In this document: in pieces, positions 33,809 through 41,055 of the stretch
Layout: each line of letters opens with the position of its first letter
Position numbering within the stretch: position 1 is the first letter of the stretch
Assembly (NCBI GenBank): GCA_003994795.1
Contig: AP018269.1
Location: 3,322,484 to 3,368,099, forward strand
From: Cylindrospermum sp. NIES-4074
GTDB taxonomy: Bacteria > Cyanobacteriota > Cyanobacteriia > Cyanobacteriales > Nostocaceae
Length of the DNA stretch: 45,616 nucleotides
Direction: 5' to 3'
Notes under the pieces: model-generated
Databases searched by the model: none
What the model was told of the DNA's origin: nothing
Seen by the model: only the letters and a program-made list of their open reading frames with translations
Made by a program: the position numbers and the translations under genes

Positions 33809-33843
33809 CCCAGTCTCCCCCTCTCTCATCTTGTAAAAAAGCC

Positions 33844-34929
33844 ATGAATGTAGTTATTATCGGTTGTGGTGTAGTTGGGGCGGCGATCGCCTACGAACTC
33901 AGCCAAGTTAAAGGGTTAAACATCACCGTTTTCGACCAACAACCACCCGCAAAAGCTTCCACAGGTGCAGCACTTGGCGTTTTGATGGGCGTGATTAGCC
34001 ACAAAATCAAGGGTAAAGCTTGGCAGATGCGCCAAACTAGCATCCAACGCTATGAAACTTTAATTCCCGAACTAGAAGCTTTAACAGGTCGCCAAATCCC
34101 TTTCAATCGCCAAGGAATCCTCAGTCTTTGCTTGGAAGGAGAGGATCTAGCAGGATGGGAAAAGCTACGGGAAACTCGCCATTCTCAAGGCTACCAGTTG
34201 GAAATTTGGGACAATGCCAAACTCAAGCATATTTGTCCTCAAGTTAATCATGGCAAAATAATCGGCGCTGTCTATTCTCCCCAAGACCGCCAACTTGACC
34301 CCACAGCCTTAACATTAGCTTTAGTCGCAGCGGCCCAGCACAACGGCGTAACTTTCAAATTTGGCGTCAGTGTTTTGGGAAGTCTCACCCCGGAATTTTC
34401 TTCTCAACTTGAGACTACAGAAGGCAAAATTACTGCTGATTGGTTTGTTATTGCGGCTGGGTTGGGTTCAACGCCACTAACAGCTAAATTAAATCAAATG
34501 GTGGATATTCGTCCTGTGTTGGGGCAAGCTTTACACCTCAGCTTAGGGCATCCATTAGGAAATTCTGACTTTCAACCGGCAATAACTGGTAATGATGTTC
34601 ATATTGTGCCTGTGGGCAATGGTGATTACTGGGTGGGTGCAACGGTGGAATTTCCCACCAACGGGGATGAAATACCAGCAGATGTAGAACTGCTGGTATC
34701 TGTGAAACAACAAGCGATCGCCTTTTGCCCAGAATTAGCCCAAGCAACCATTACCCGCACTTGGTCAGGTTTACGCCCCCGCCCCGAAGGAAGACCAGCC
34801 CCAGTCATTGGTAAGCTACCAGGATTTAATCATGTCCTCCTCGCTACCGGACATTATCGCAACGGCGTTTTACTTGCACCTGCTACAGCTTGGGCAATTC
34901 GGGAAATGATTATTTCTGAAAGCGGGTGA
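33844..34929 (+). CDS. FAD-dependent amine/amino-acid oxidoreductase (DadA/ThiO-like)
   Basis: This 361-residue flavoprotein of the D-amino-acid oxidase family has the N-terminal Rossmann motif IIGCGVVGAAIAYEL (GxGxxG at 7-12), then TVFDQ with an acid to bind the ribose. It has STGAALGVLMG, the family's flavin-contact loop, and a C-terminal TWSGLRPRPEGRPAPVIG followed by LLATGHYRNGVLLAPATA, strongly like glycine oxidase (ThiO) and relatives. It probably oxidises a small amine or amino acid with O2 or a quinone. Cyanobacteria often have a ThiO-ThiG fusion for thiamine synthesis, but no ThiG domain is fused here, so I avoid naming it thiO. Start ATG 33844, right after the inverted heptad repeats. 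Confidence 0.85.
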   Translation: MNVVIIGCGVVGAAIAYELSQVKGLNITVFDQQPPAKASTGAALGVLMGVISHKIKGKAWQMRQTSIQRYETLIPELEALTGRQIPFNRQGILSLCLEGEDLAGWEKLRETRHSQGYQLEIWDNAKLKHICPQVNHGKIIGAVYSPQDRQLDPTALTLALVAAAQHNGVTFKFGVSVLGSLTPEFSSQLETTEGKITADWFVIAAGLGSTPLTAKLNQMVDIRPVLGQALHLSLGHPLGNSDFQPAITGNDVHIVPVGNGDYWVGATVEFPTNGDEIPADVELLVSVKQQAIAFCPELAQATITRTWSGLRPRPEGRPAPVIGKLPGFNHVLLATGHYRNGVLLAPATAWAIREMIISESG

Positions 34930-34941
34930 AAAAATTAGCTA

Positions 34942-35532
34942 CTAGCTCAAGGTCACACTTTTAGGGGATGCTTTGATCTTTCTTACCTTTCTCATTGCCC
35001 CTAAAGCTAACAGTCCGCCCACCGTGGGAATTGTTGCCCCTCCGGGAACTTCCCAGGGAACACCTTGAGCTTCGTAAGTAGCACCTGCAAATCCGTTGAG
35101 GTTAAATGCTGATAAATCTTGATTAGATTGAATTAGGTTAGCAGGGATGAAAAGTGCATTACGACCATCATTTGTGGCATTTAAGTATAATAAAAGCCCA
35201 TTTTGACCCTGATACTGAAAATTTGCATTTGTAAGTTGACCGTTTGTGACTACAAAGGAGTTAGATAAGACAGGGGAATTTGGGAAAACTAAATTAATTG
35301 GCAGAGGTAAAGCCGGGAAAGAAGCGCTATTAGGGTAACTTTCTACTATTACTTGTGTGGCGCTACTAGAACCTTCAGTTAATCCAAAGATTTTGCCAGT
35401 AACTGTACCATTATCAGGACCATTAACGTTATCGAATGAAAAGTTAAAGTCTAGTGCTTTAGCAGCAGTTACGTTGGTAAAAAATCCTAAGCTAGTCAAC
35501 CCAATTGCTAAACAAATTTTTGATAGTTTCAA
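34942..35532 (-). CDS. secreted protein with PEP-CTERM-like sorting tail
   Basis: This 196-residue protein has an N-terminal signal peptide (about 1-27, ending TAAKALDF) and a beta-rich, Asn/Ser-rich body. It ends in a C-terminal anchor region: WEVPGGATIPTVGGLLALGAMRK, a small hydrophobic helix after a V-P motif, then a basic cluster. This organisation is that of PEP-CTERM-type proteins processed by exosortase, in the variant style common in cyanobacteria. The body (FDNVNGPDNGTVTGKIFGLTEGS) resembles other such cell-surface proteins of unknown function. A good Shine-Dalgarno (AGGAGG) precedes ATG 35532. It is convergent with the flavoprotein gene, 12 bp apart. Confidence 0.8.
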   Translation of the reverse strand: MKLSKICLAIGLTSLGFFTNVTAAKALDFNFSFDNVNGPDNGTVTGKIFGLTEGSSSATQVIVESYPNSASFPALPLPINLVFPNSPVLSNSFVVTNGQLTNANFQYQGQNGLLLYLNATNDGRNALFIPANLIQSNQDLSAFNLNGFAGATYEAQGVPWEVPGGATIPTVGGLLALGAMRKVRKIKASPKSVTLS

Positions 35533-36046
35533 GGTAATATCCTCCTAAATGAGAAAAATTAAAGGGTAGAAGCATCCGAACGAAGCTAACCAAAAAAAGG
35601 TATTGCTGGTTAAGAGTATGAAAAAATAGAGTTTGAAGTTTAACTCATTTGACCATAGCTAAAAAATTGAAGCAATGCTGTCTGCATAGTTGTCAGAATT
35701 TAGTATGGTACTTATGCAAAAAAAGTAAATAATTTTACGCTTTTTTCAAAGCCAGATGCAGCAAAATTCCAAAAACCTCAAGGCTTGACATATGCAATTG
35801 CTGAATTTTAACCTAAGTATCTAATGTATATCGTTTATACAATACTTCTTCATGGTTTGTCAATCCCAGTTTTACTTGTCGTCCTCTACACAAAGTGGCG
35901 TTGTTACTGCGCTTTGCCTTGTCAGGCTGATATCTTCTAGGGATTGATCACAGAAAAGGCAATCTGCGATCGCCATTATGTCTCTGCGCTACCTATTTGT
36001 AGGATGATGAAAGAGAATTCAGTATTAGGCCTCCTGTGCGAGGCTG
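35533..36046. other. intergenic, divergent promoters; no gene seen
   Basis: About 514 bp. It carries the promoter of the exported protein (minus strand) and perhaps of the hydrolase (plus strand). AT-rich from 35560 to 35860, then a GC-richer segment with GCGATCGCC (HIP1) near 35967. No hairpin with a T-run and no small ORF that I would defend. Confidence 0.35.
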
Positions 36047-36925
36047 TTGCATTCCCCAAATCAGGAAAATAAAGTGTCAATTACAGAACATAAAATTACA
36101 GTAAATTCACTAGAATGGTATTATCGAGAAGCTTCACCAATTGGTAGAAGTAATTTACTGCCAGTGTTATTGCTACACGGTATAGTTGCCAACAGTTATA
36201 GCTGGAGAAACATTCTACCAGCTTTGGCAAATCAAGGCACAAGAGCGATCGCCCCAGATTGGATCGGTTATGGCTTTTCCAGCAAACCAGAAAAACGCGA
36301 TTTCGCTTACACTCCTGACGCATTCATTACAGCTTTAGAGGCATTTGTCAAGGCAGTAGAATTAGAACGATTCTCTCTAGTTGTCCAAGGTTTTTTAGGT
36401 TCAGTAGGTTTACAATACGCCTTGCGACATCCTGAACAAATCGCCAACATTACTATTTTAAATACACCCATTTCTACAGCCGTTCAATTACCCTGGAAAA
36501 TTCAACAAATGGGTTTACCTTTAGCGGGTGAAGTCATGACCCAAGACCCTTTATTAGTTGACCGGACTCTAGAAAATGGTAGCTGTTATGTAATAGTTGA
36601 GAAAGATTTAGAAGTTTATCGCCAACCCTATATCAAATCAGGCTCAACTGGGCGCAGTCTTTTAGCCACAATTCGTAATTTGCAACTGTCTTCAGCCATG
36701 ACAGAAATCGCATCTGGCTTTAAAAAATGGCAACAACCAATATTAATCCAATGGGGATTGATTGACCCTTGGTTATCTGTAGATATTGCCGAATCTTTCG
36801 CCAAATCTGTACCTAATACCGAATTAATCAAATTTAACAATGTCGGGCATTATGCCCAAGAACATTACCCTGAAGAGATGTTGCAAGACCTTTTGCCCTT
36901 CGTCCGTCTCGCTGGATCTAGTTGA
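36047..36925 (+). CDS. alpha/beta-hydrolase-fold protein lacking the usual nucleophile
   Basis: This 292-residue protein has the fold of haloalkane dehalogenases/epoxide hydrolases: LLLHGIVANSYSWRNILPAL (the HG oxyanion segment), APDWIGYGFSSKP, then the nucleophile elbow. There LVVQDWGG-type enzymes have an Asp, but this protein reads VVQGFLGS, with Gly115 at that position. The acid region (WGLIDPWLS) and terminal His268 (NVGHYAQEHYPEE) are kept. Classical hydrolysis through a covalent intermediate therefore seems unlikely; it could be a non-catalytic binder or use another mechanism. I recall similar VQGFLGS sequences in other cyanobacteria, so this may be a conserved variant rather than decay. 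The annotated start is TTG 36047; GTG 36074 with AGGAAA upstream is a good alternative. Confidence 0.75.
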   Translation: MHSPNQENKVSITEHKITVNSLEWYYREASPIGRSNLLPVLLLHGIVANSYSWRNILPALANQGTRAIAPDWIGYGFSSKPEKRDFAYTPDAFITALEAFVKAVELERFSLVVQGFLGSVGLQYALRHPEQIANITILNTPISTAVQLPWKIQQMGLPLAGEVMTQDPLLVDRTLENGSCYVIVEKDLEVYRQPYIKSGSTGRSLLATIRNLQLSSAMTEIASGFKKWQQPILIQWGLIDPWLSVDIAESFAKSVPNTELIKFNNVGHYAQEHYPEEMLQDLLPFVRLAGSS

Positions 36926-37457
36926 GTTGCTAGTCAGCACAATCTAAACAAAACCCAAAGGTAATAATTCAATAGCTAAATGCAGTACCAATACAGTTTT
37001 TATGCAAATAGCAAAGATTGCAGAAATTCTGATCAATGCCAACATAGAAGAAGTGTTTGACAGTTCAACGGATGTAAGGATTCAGGTGTTTGAAACCCAG
37101 TCACAGAGTCAGTTTCAAAATTGAATTTGGGTTATTAACATACCTTTAGTCGCAATAAGAAACGAAAATATAGGCGTTACGTAATTCTTATTGAGAATAA
37201 AAATTTGTGTTTAATTCCCAGAAACCCTTGTCAGGAAATGATTGTAGAGATTTTGATATGACCTGAATCCTTACCAACGGATTGTCAAAATTTACCTATG
37301 TTTTTCACTGATTATAAATCAATTCCGGCAATTGTCAGTGCTAAAACCATAGATAATTTACCTCTTCCCTAGCAACATTTCTCTTCTCCACCCAACAGAT
37401 TTTCACCTATGCATGAGCCAACTACAAATCAAGCCATTACACAACACCTTGAAAGGG
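36926..37457. other. intergenic with a candidate microprotein ORF
   Basis: About 530 bp beyond the end of the graspetide ligase genes. It holds a 40-codon plus-strand ORF at 37002-37124 (listed separately) and a 20-codon ORF at 37410 that overlaps the end of the MvdD-like gene. There is no T-run hairpin to end the ligase operon and no repeats that I recognise. Confidence 0.35.
37002..37124 (+). CDS. possible 40-residue microprotein
   Basis: ATG 37002 opens a 40-codon frame beginning MQIAKIAEILINAN and ending TQSQSQFQN. The composition is protein-like (amphipathic helix, acidic middle, Gln/Ser tail). There is no convincing Shine-Dalgarno, and an overlapping frame from ATG 36980 is equally open for 26 codons. 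It has no graspetide motif. I list it because it is the only coding-looking signal in this spacer. Confidence 0.2.
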   Translation: MQIAKIAEILINANIEEVFDSSTDVRIQVFETQSQSQFQN

Positions 37458-38432
37458 CTAGGATTGAGTAACTAAAAGTTCGGCAATCGCTTGAGAAATT
37501 GGTAAACCAGGGCAGCGTTCTAGCCAGAAGAACTCACCAACTGGGTTAACTTCTAGGAATACATGGCGATCGCATGGTGTGACAATAATATCAATCGCTC
37601 CATAGTTCAAACCAAAGTTAGCCATGAGTTTGAACAGCTTCTGTTCAACATCTTGGGGTAAAGTGTAAGGTTGCCAAGCATCCAGCAAAGCTACTCCCTG
37701 TCGTCGCCAGTCATATTGTGACTTTTTTAAAGCTTGGGAGTCAACAGCAGCGGTGAAAATGCGCTTACCGACAATAGTTGTCCGCAGTTCTAAAGCTTTG
37801 GGGATTTTCTCCTGAAATGTCATCGGGCAAAAACGCAGTCCATCAAGATGATTCAAATCCTCAGGGGTGACGGGATTGGTAAATACCACGTTCTCATGTC
37901 CTTGCTGATCATAAATAGCGAAGGAAGAGAGCATCTTAGTCACGATACCTTGCTCACACTCTTGGGCAAATTGCTTGACAGCTAGTGGATTATTGGTAGT
38001 TAAATTGCGGGGGGTATCTAAACCGATTGCCCTTGCGACTTGCAGTTGTAGTTGCTTATTCTCTGCCCGTCGAATACTTGGTTGAGGATCGAGATGGAAA
38101 CCTTTGATGCTGGCAATCATCCCCTGAATAGTAACACGAGATTCTTGAATAGAAGCTTGTCGGAGTTGCTTATCCATCGTTTGGGGAATTTTTGCCCCAA
38201 TAGCGATGCGTCGATACCAAACTGCGGATACCTCATCTAAGTCTAGCTTTTGGTCATCACAAGCTAGAATTACGCGCTCGGATTCTTTGCCATAGTACAC
38301 ATCTAACAGTACTTCTGTGGGAAATCGGTCTGTATCAAAACGAAATGCTTTTCCACCAAGATTTGCGATCGCTTGCTGAACTAGAGAAATGCTTTCGTTA
38401 TCTTCGCTGTGAGTAATGATTAAGATAGTCAT
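37458..38432 (-). CDS. MvdD/MdnC-like ATP-grasp ribosomal peptide maturase
   Basis: This 324-residue ATP-grasp ligase is expected to form the omega-ester (lactone) bonds of microviridin-type peptides. The pre-ATP-grasp domain starts MTILIITHSEDNES and includes FRFDTDRFP and VWYRRI, the family's signature for binding the precursor leader. The ATP-grasp half has CPMTFQEKIPKALELRTTIV and GAIDIIVTPCDRHVFLEVNPVGEFFWLE, where Asp, Glu and Asn bind Mg-ATP. In characterised systems MdnC (MvdD) makes two lactones between Thr/Ser and Asp/Glu and MdnB (MvdC) the Lys-Glu lactam; assignment here is by similarity. It starts at ATG 38432, overlapping the upstream ligase gene by 4 bp (ATGA), so the two are translationally coupled. 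It is the last gene of the cluster. Confidence 0.9.
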   Translation of the reverse strand: MTILIITHSEDNESISLVQQAIANLGGKAFRFDTDRFPTEVLLDVYYGKESERVILACDDQKLDLDEVSAVWYRRIAIGAKIPQTMDKQLRQASIQESRVTIQGMIASIKGFHLDPQPSIRRAENKQLQLQVARAIGLDTPRNLTTNNPLAVKQFAQECEQGIVTKMLSSFAIYDQQGHENVVFTNPVTPEDLNHLDGLRFCPMTFQEKIPKALELRTTIVGKRIFTAAVDSQALKKSQYDWRRQGVALLDAWQPYTLPQDVEQKLFKLMANFGLNYGAIDIIVTPCDRHVFLEVNPVGEFFWLERCPGLPISQAIAELLVTQS

Positions 38433-39427
38433 ATCAAGGGTTGTGGGTTTTTTGATAGTAGAGAATCGGCGATCGCTTCAGAAATCGGATAATTTAAATC
38501 TCGTTCCAGCATTCCCCATTCACCTGTGGGGTTAACTTCCAAAAAGACATATTCCCCTGAAGGTTTGATAATAATGTCAATTGCCCCAAAAGTCAGCCCA
38601 AACCTAGCCATAAAAGCCTTCAGACAATTGGCTACATCCGTTGGTAGTTCATGGGGTTGCCACACACAAGCTTCCTGTGTACCCCGACGCCAATCTTGGG
38701 TAGATGCTGCATAACCAGAGGCATCTAGCGCCCCCACAAAGAAATTTCCATCCGCAAACACAACTCGCAATTCCAGATATTTGGGGATTTGCTCTTGAAA
38801 AACCATAGGACAATAGCGCAGCGTCTGAGCATCCACCAAATCTGCTTCTTTAACTGCGCTGGTGTACATAAAGAAAGAAGATCCTTCCATACTAAAAGAA
38901 AGAGGTGTCAACAGCTTGGCAACCATTTTTCCCTCTAACTTATGGAAAAACTCCCGTGCTTCCTCAGGGTTATTAGTCACAAGAGTTTGGGGAATCATCA
39001 AACCCACCTCACCTGCAACCCTCAACTGTCGTAGCTTGTTTTCTGCGGCGTTGATTCGCTGCAAATCATCCACCCAACGAGCTGTTCTCAAACTGTCCCA
39101 GAAACCATCTAGAGTAGCTAGCGATTCTCTCACGCAAGATTGTTGAAATTGCGGAGCCAATTCCTTGCCAAACTCAGGCTGCCAAATGCGGCGCATCCAG
39201 ACAGCTTGCACCTGTTCTGTGGTGATACATATACCACCATATTTTAGACTGTGATGACTCCCAGAATTGCCAAGATGTGCCTGTATTTGCACAGCAATAG
39301 GAAACTGATCAGTGTCGAGACGAAATGGCTGTGCGCCTCGTTTTGATAGGGCATCTGCCACTCTATCTATTGTGAAAAAATCACCACTATGGGTAATTAA
39401 CAAAACCACATCACGAGAAGGGTGCAT
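38429..39427 (-). CDS. MvdC/MdnB-like ATP-grasp ribosomal peptide maturase
   Basis: A paralogue of the downstream ligase (332 residues from the chosen start) and the probable lactam-forming enzyme. Motifs are VLLITHSGDFFTIDRVADAL, FRLDTDQFP, VWMRRIWQPEFG, and in the catalytic half CPMVFQEQIPKYLELRVVFA and GAIDIIIKPSGEYVFLEVNPTGEWGMLE. MvdC proteins usually begin MHPSRDVVLLITHSGD, which fixes ATG 39427; the frame runs back to a TTG at 39469, adding 14 residues that do not resemble the family. The two ligases are near-equal in length, and this one keeps the E-P-N/ATP residues. Precursor genes lie upstream on the same strand, with a 376-bp repeat-containing spacer in between. Confidence 0.9.
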   Translation of the reverse strand: MHPSRDVVLLITHSGDFFTIDRVADALSKRGAQPFRLDTDQFPIAVQIQAHLGNSGSHHSLKYGGICITTEQVQAVWMRRIWQPEFGKELAPQFQQSCVRESLATLDGFWDSLRTARWVDDLQRINAAENKLRQLRVAGEVGLMIPQTLVTNNPEEAREFFHKLEGKMVAKLLTPLSFSMEGSSFFMYTSAVKEADLVDAQTLRYCPMVFQEQIPKYLELRVVFADGNFFVGALDASGYAASTQDWRRGTQEACVWQPHELPTDVANCLKAFMARFGLTFGAIDIIIKPSGEYVFLEVNPTGEWGMLERDLNYPISEAIADSLLSKNPQPLI

Positions 39428-39532
39428 ACAATATCCAATAATAAATCTTGGCGTTTTCTCTGTTGCCAAACATAACAGCAGAAATAGGCACTTAGCTTAT
39501 ATTTTGTACTATTCTCATTGAGCCACTTAACC

Positions 39533-39770
39533 TGCCTGGGAATGAATTCCCCCCGCTTATAGCCCAAGGCTATTTCGTTGCAATCTACAGCAACGCTACG
39601 CGAACAGGGTTAATTAAGACCGCTTATAAGACAGCTAACTAAAATAAGGATTTTAACCAGTTTTAACTGGTTTGTGCTTTAAGCCGGAACTTTAGTTCAC
39701 GGCTTTTGGCTTTCCTTTAGACGACTTGTGCTATTAGACTCAGAATTCATTCTGAGGCGGTTATTGGGAC
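39533..39770. repeat. hairpin-rich dispersed repeat between precursor and ligase genes
   Basis: The ends share GCCTgggAATGAATTC (about 39535-39550) and the inverted form GAATTCATTCTGAGGC (about 39742-39757). The interior carries AACCAGTTTTAACTGGTT, GCCGGAACTTTAGTTCACGGC and TAGCCCAAGGCTA palindromes. It is of the same general style as the element at 11358-11513. It sits in the 39470-39803 spacer and could reduce read-through from precursor to ligase genes, thereby setting a high peptide-to-enzyme ratio, though that is inference. Confidence 0.6.
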
Positions 39771-39803
39771 TGATGCAAAATTTGAGTTAGGGCTTAAAGA
39801 CCT

Positions 39804-40064
39804 TTACACAATAGGACAAATGCTATCATCACCGTCTGAGGGGTACTTCTGAGTAACAGCCTCATCACTATCAGAAGGGTATTTCTTAGTAGTTAAACCA
39901 CCGTCTTCGGCGTCAGAAGGATACTTTTCAGTTACAAATTTAGCACCGCCGGTGACTGCGCTGATTTCCTCTTCAGACATATCTGCACAAGATTGTCCTT
40001 CTAAAAAACGAGCGAAAAACGGTACTGCTTGCGAATTTAAATCTTCTACTTTGATGTTAGACAT
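39804..40064 (-). CDS. microviridin-type graspetide precursor A, three cores
   Basis: This 86-residue precursor has a leader with PFFARFLEGQ (15-24), the recognition helix bound by the ATP-grasp ligases. A Gly-Gly at 39-40 precedes three core modules: TEKYPSDAED (45-54), TKKYPSDSDE (59-68) and TQKYPSDGDD (71-80), followed by the tail SICPIV. In microviridins the Thr and Ser side chains are esterified to the acids and Lys forms an amide with the last acid. All three cores keep Thr, Lys, Tyr-Pro-Ser-Asp and two acids. A single Cys in the tail (SICPIV) and one in the leader (SCADMS) are unusual. The Shine-Dalgarno (AAAGGAAAAG) before ATG 40064 is good. Confidence 0.95.
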   Translation of the reverse strand: MSNIKVEDLNSQAVPFFARFLEGQSCADMSEEEISAVTGGAKFVTEKYPSDAEDGGLTTKKYPSDSDEAVTQKYPSDGDDSICPIV

Positions 40065-40091
40065 ATGCTTTTCCTTTAGTCTGGTTAGTGT

Positions 40092-40170
40092 GAATTGATA
40101 GCGTCAATTCAATCAATTAAATACCCATCCAAAACAATAGCTAATTTATTTAGTATGATAGATGGGTATT
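40092..40170. promoter_or_regulatory. two palindromes upstream of precursor A
   Basis: GAATTGATAGCGTCAATTC (40092-40110) is a perfect 7-bp-arm palindrome just ahead of the precursor A ribosome-binding site. Further upstream, AATACCCATC (40120-40129) and GATGGGTATT (40161-40170) are inverted around a 31-bp AT-rich spacer. Either could be an operator or an mRNA leader structure. This is a visual call only. Confidence 0.4.
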
Positions 40171-40180
40171 AAAACTTAAA

Positions 40181-40450
40181 AAGTAAGCATTCAGCTATCA
40201 GCGTTCAGTAGTCAGCGTTCGACGCTCGCTCACGCCGTAAGCGCAAAGCGCAGGCTTGTCTGCGACACGCTCCGCGAACCGCCAACGCGTAGCGTTCCGC
40301 AGGAAAGTCTAAAACAGAGTTTTAGACTGAGTTTAAGGGCTTTTCTCAAGGGATAATTACACCAAAAACAATTAGTAATCCCTCTGTCATAATGCTCATA
40401 AATTCTTTAGGATTGCTGATAGCTGACGGCTGACGGCTGAATGCTTACCT
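40181..40450. repeat. inverted-repeat element between the two precursor genes
   Basis: GTAAGCATTCAGC (40183-40195) and GCTGAATGCTTAC (40436-40448) are perfect inverted ends of a roughly 270-bp segment. Next to the ends are CAGCTATCAGC/GCTGATAGCTG modules, and the interior holds GCGCAAAGCGCAGGC and GCGTAGCGTTCCGC units common in cyanobacterial spacers. It has no coding capacity. Confidence 0.6.
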
Positions 40451-40504
40451 AAAAAAAACTAGGCAATTCAGGAACTTTTGAAAATAACCTGTAGTTCAGC
40501 TTAA

Positions 40505-40765
40505 CTAGACTGCTACACCGCCCTCATCGCCATCAGATGGGTACTTTAGAGTGACAGCATACTCATCACTATCAGAAGGATACTTCTTGGTGGCAACATC
40601 TTCTTGATCAGAAGGGTACTTTAAAGTTGTGACCCCACCACAGACGCCACCGTTAACTGCATCCAGTTCATTTTCAGACACCTCTACAGGGGTTTGTCCT
40701 TCAAGGAAGCGAGCAAAGAATGGCACCGCTTGTGAATCCAAATCTTCTACTTTTATGTTAGACAT
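40505..40765 (-). CDS. microviridin-type graspetide precursor B, three cores
   Basis: This 86-residue paralogue of precursor A has a near-identical leader (MSNIKVEDLDSQAVPFFARF), then EGQ, ending in NGG (38-40). Its three cores are TLKYPSDQED (47-56), TKKYPSDSDE (59-68, identical to core 2 of precursor A) and TLKYPSDGDE (72-81). The order of acid pairs (ED, DE, then DD or DE) is the same in both precursors, so the whole gene was duplicated after the cores had multiplied. The tail is EGGVAV without Cys, but Cys42 sits just before core 1. A strong Shine-Dalgarno (AAAGGAGAAA) precedes ATG 40765. It is the first graspetide gene on this strand. Confidence 0.95.
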   Translation of the reverse strand: MSNIKVEDLDSQAVPFFARFLEGQTPVEVSENELDAVNGGVCGGVTTLKYPSDQEDVATKKYPSDSDEYAVTLKYPSDGDEGGVAV

Positions 40766-41055
40766 ACATTTCTCCTTTATTTTGGTTGATTTAGATGCTC
40801 TTAAATCATTGTTTTATTAATATAACTTTCAAAATCGGAGTTTTTTTCCTTGATTTGTCCACAGTTACTCAACTTATAGGGACATAATTAATTTAGTTAT
40901 ATCAATATTATGAGTAGTTAAAACCCACCACTAGCTTTCTCGGAAACCAACACCATACGATTCAATCGCAGCACGAGGACATAGCTGAATATTTTAGGGA
41001 TATAATTACTATAGTTATGTCCCCCAAAAAATAAGGTAGATTTAGAAAATCAACC
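40766..41055. promoter_or_regulatory. spacer between CHAT gene and precursor B with duplicated palindromes
   Basis: Two related imperfect palindromes in direct repeat: GGGACATAATTAATTTAG plus TTATATC (40879-40903) and GGGATATAATTACTATAG plus TTATGTCCC (40997-41023), 118 bp apart. The second is a near-perfect hairpin (GGGATATAA / TTATGTCCC). They lie upstream of precursor B and just past the CHAT gene stop. They could be an operator pair, or the ends of a small IS200/IS605-type (palindrome-bounded) element; no tyrosine-transposase gene is present. Confidence 0.5.

Noticed and set aside
33844-34929. Thiamine gene thiO
   Set aside because: Family resemblance is good, but no thiazole-synthase domain or other thiamine gene is nearby, and related oxidases have other substrates.
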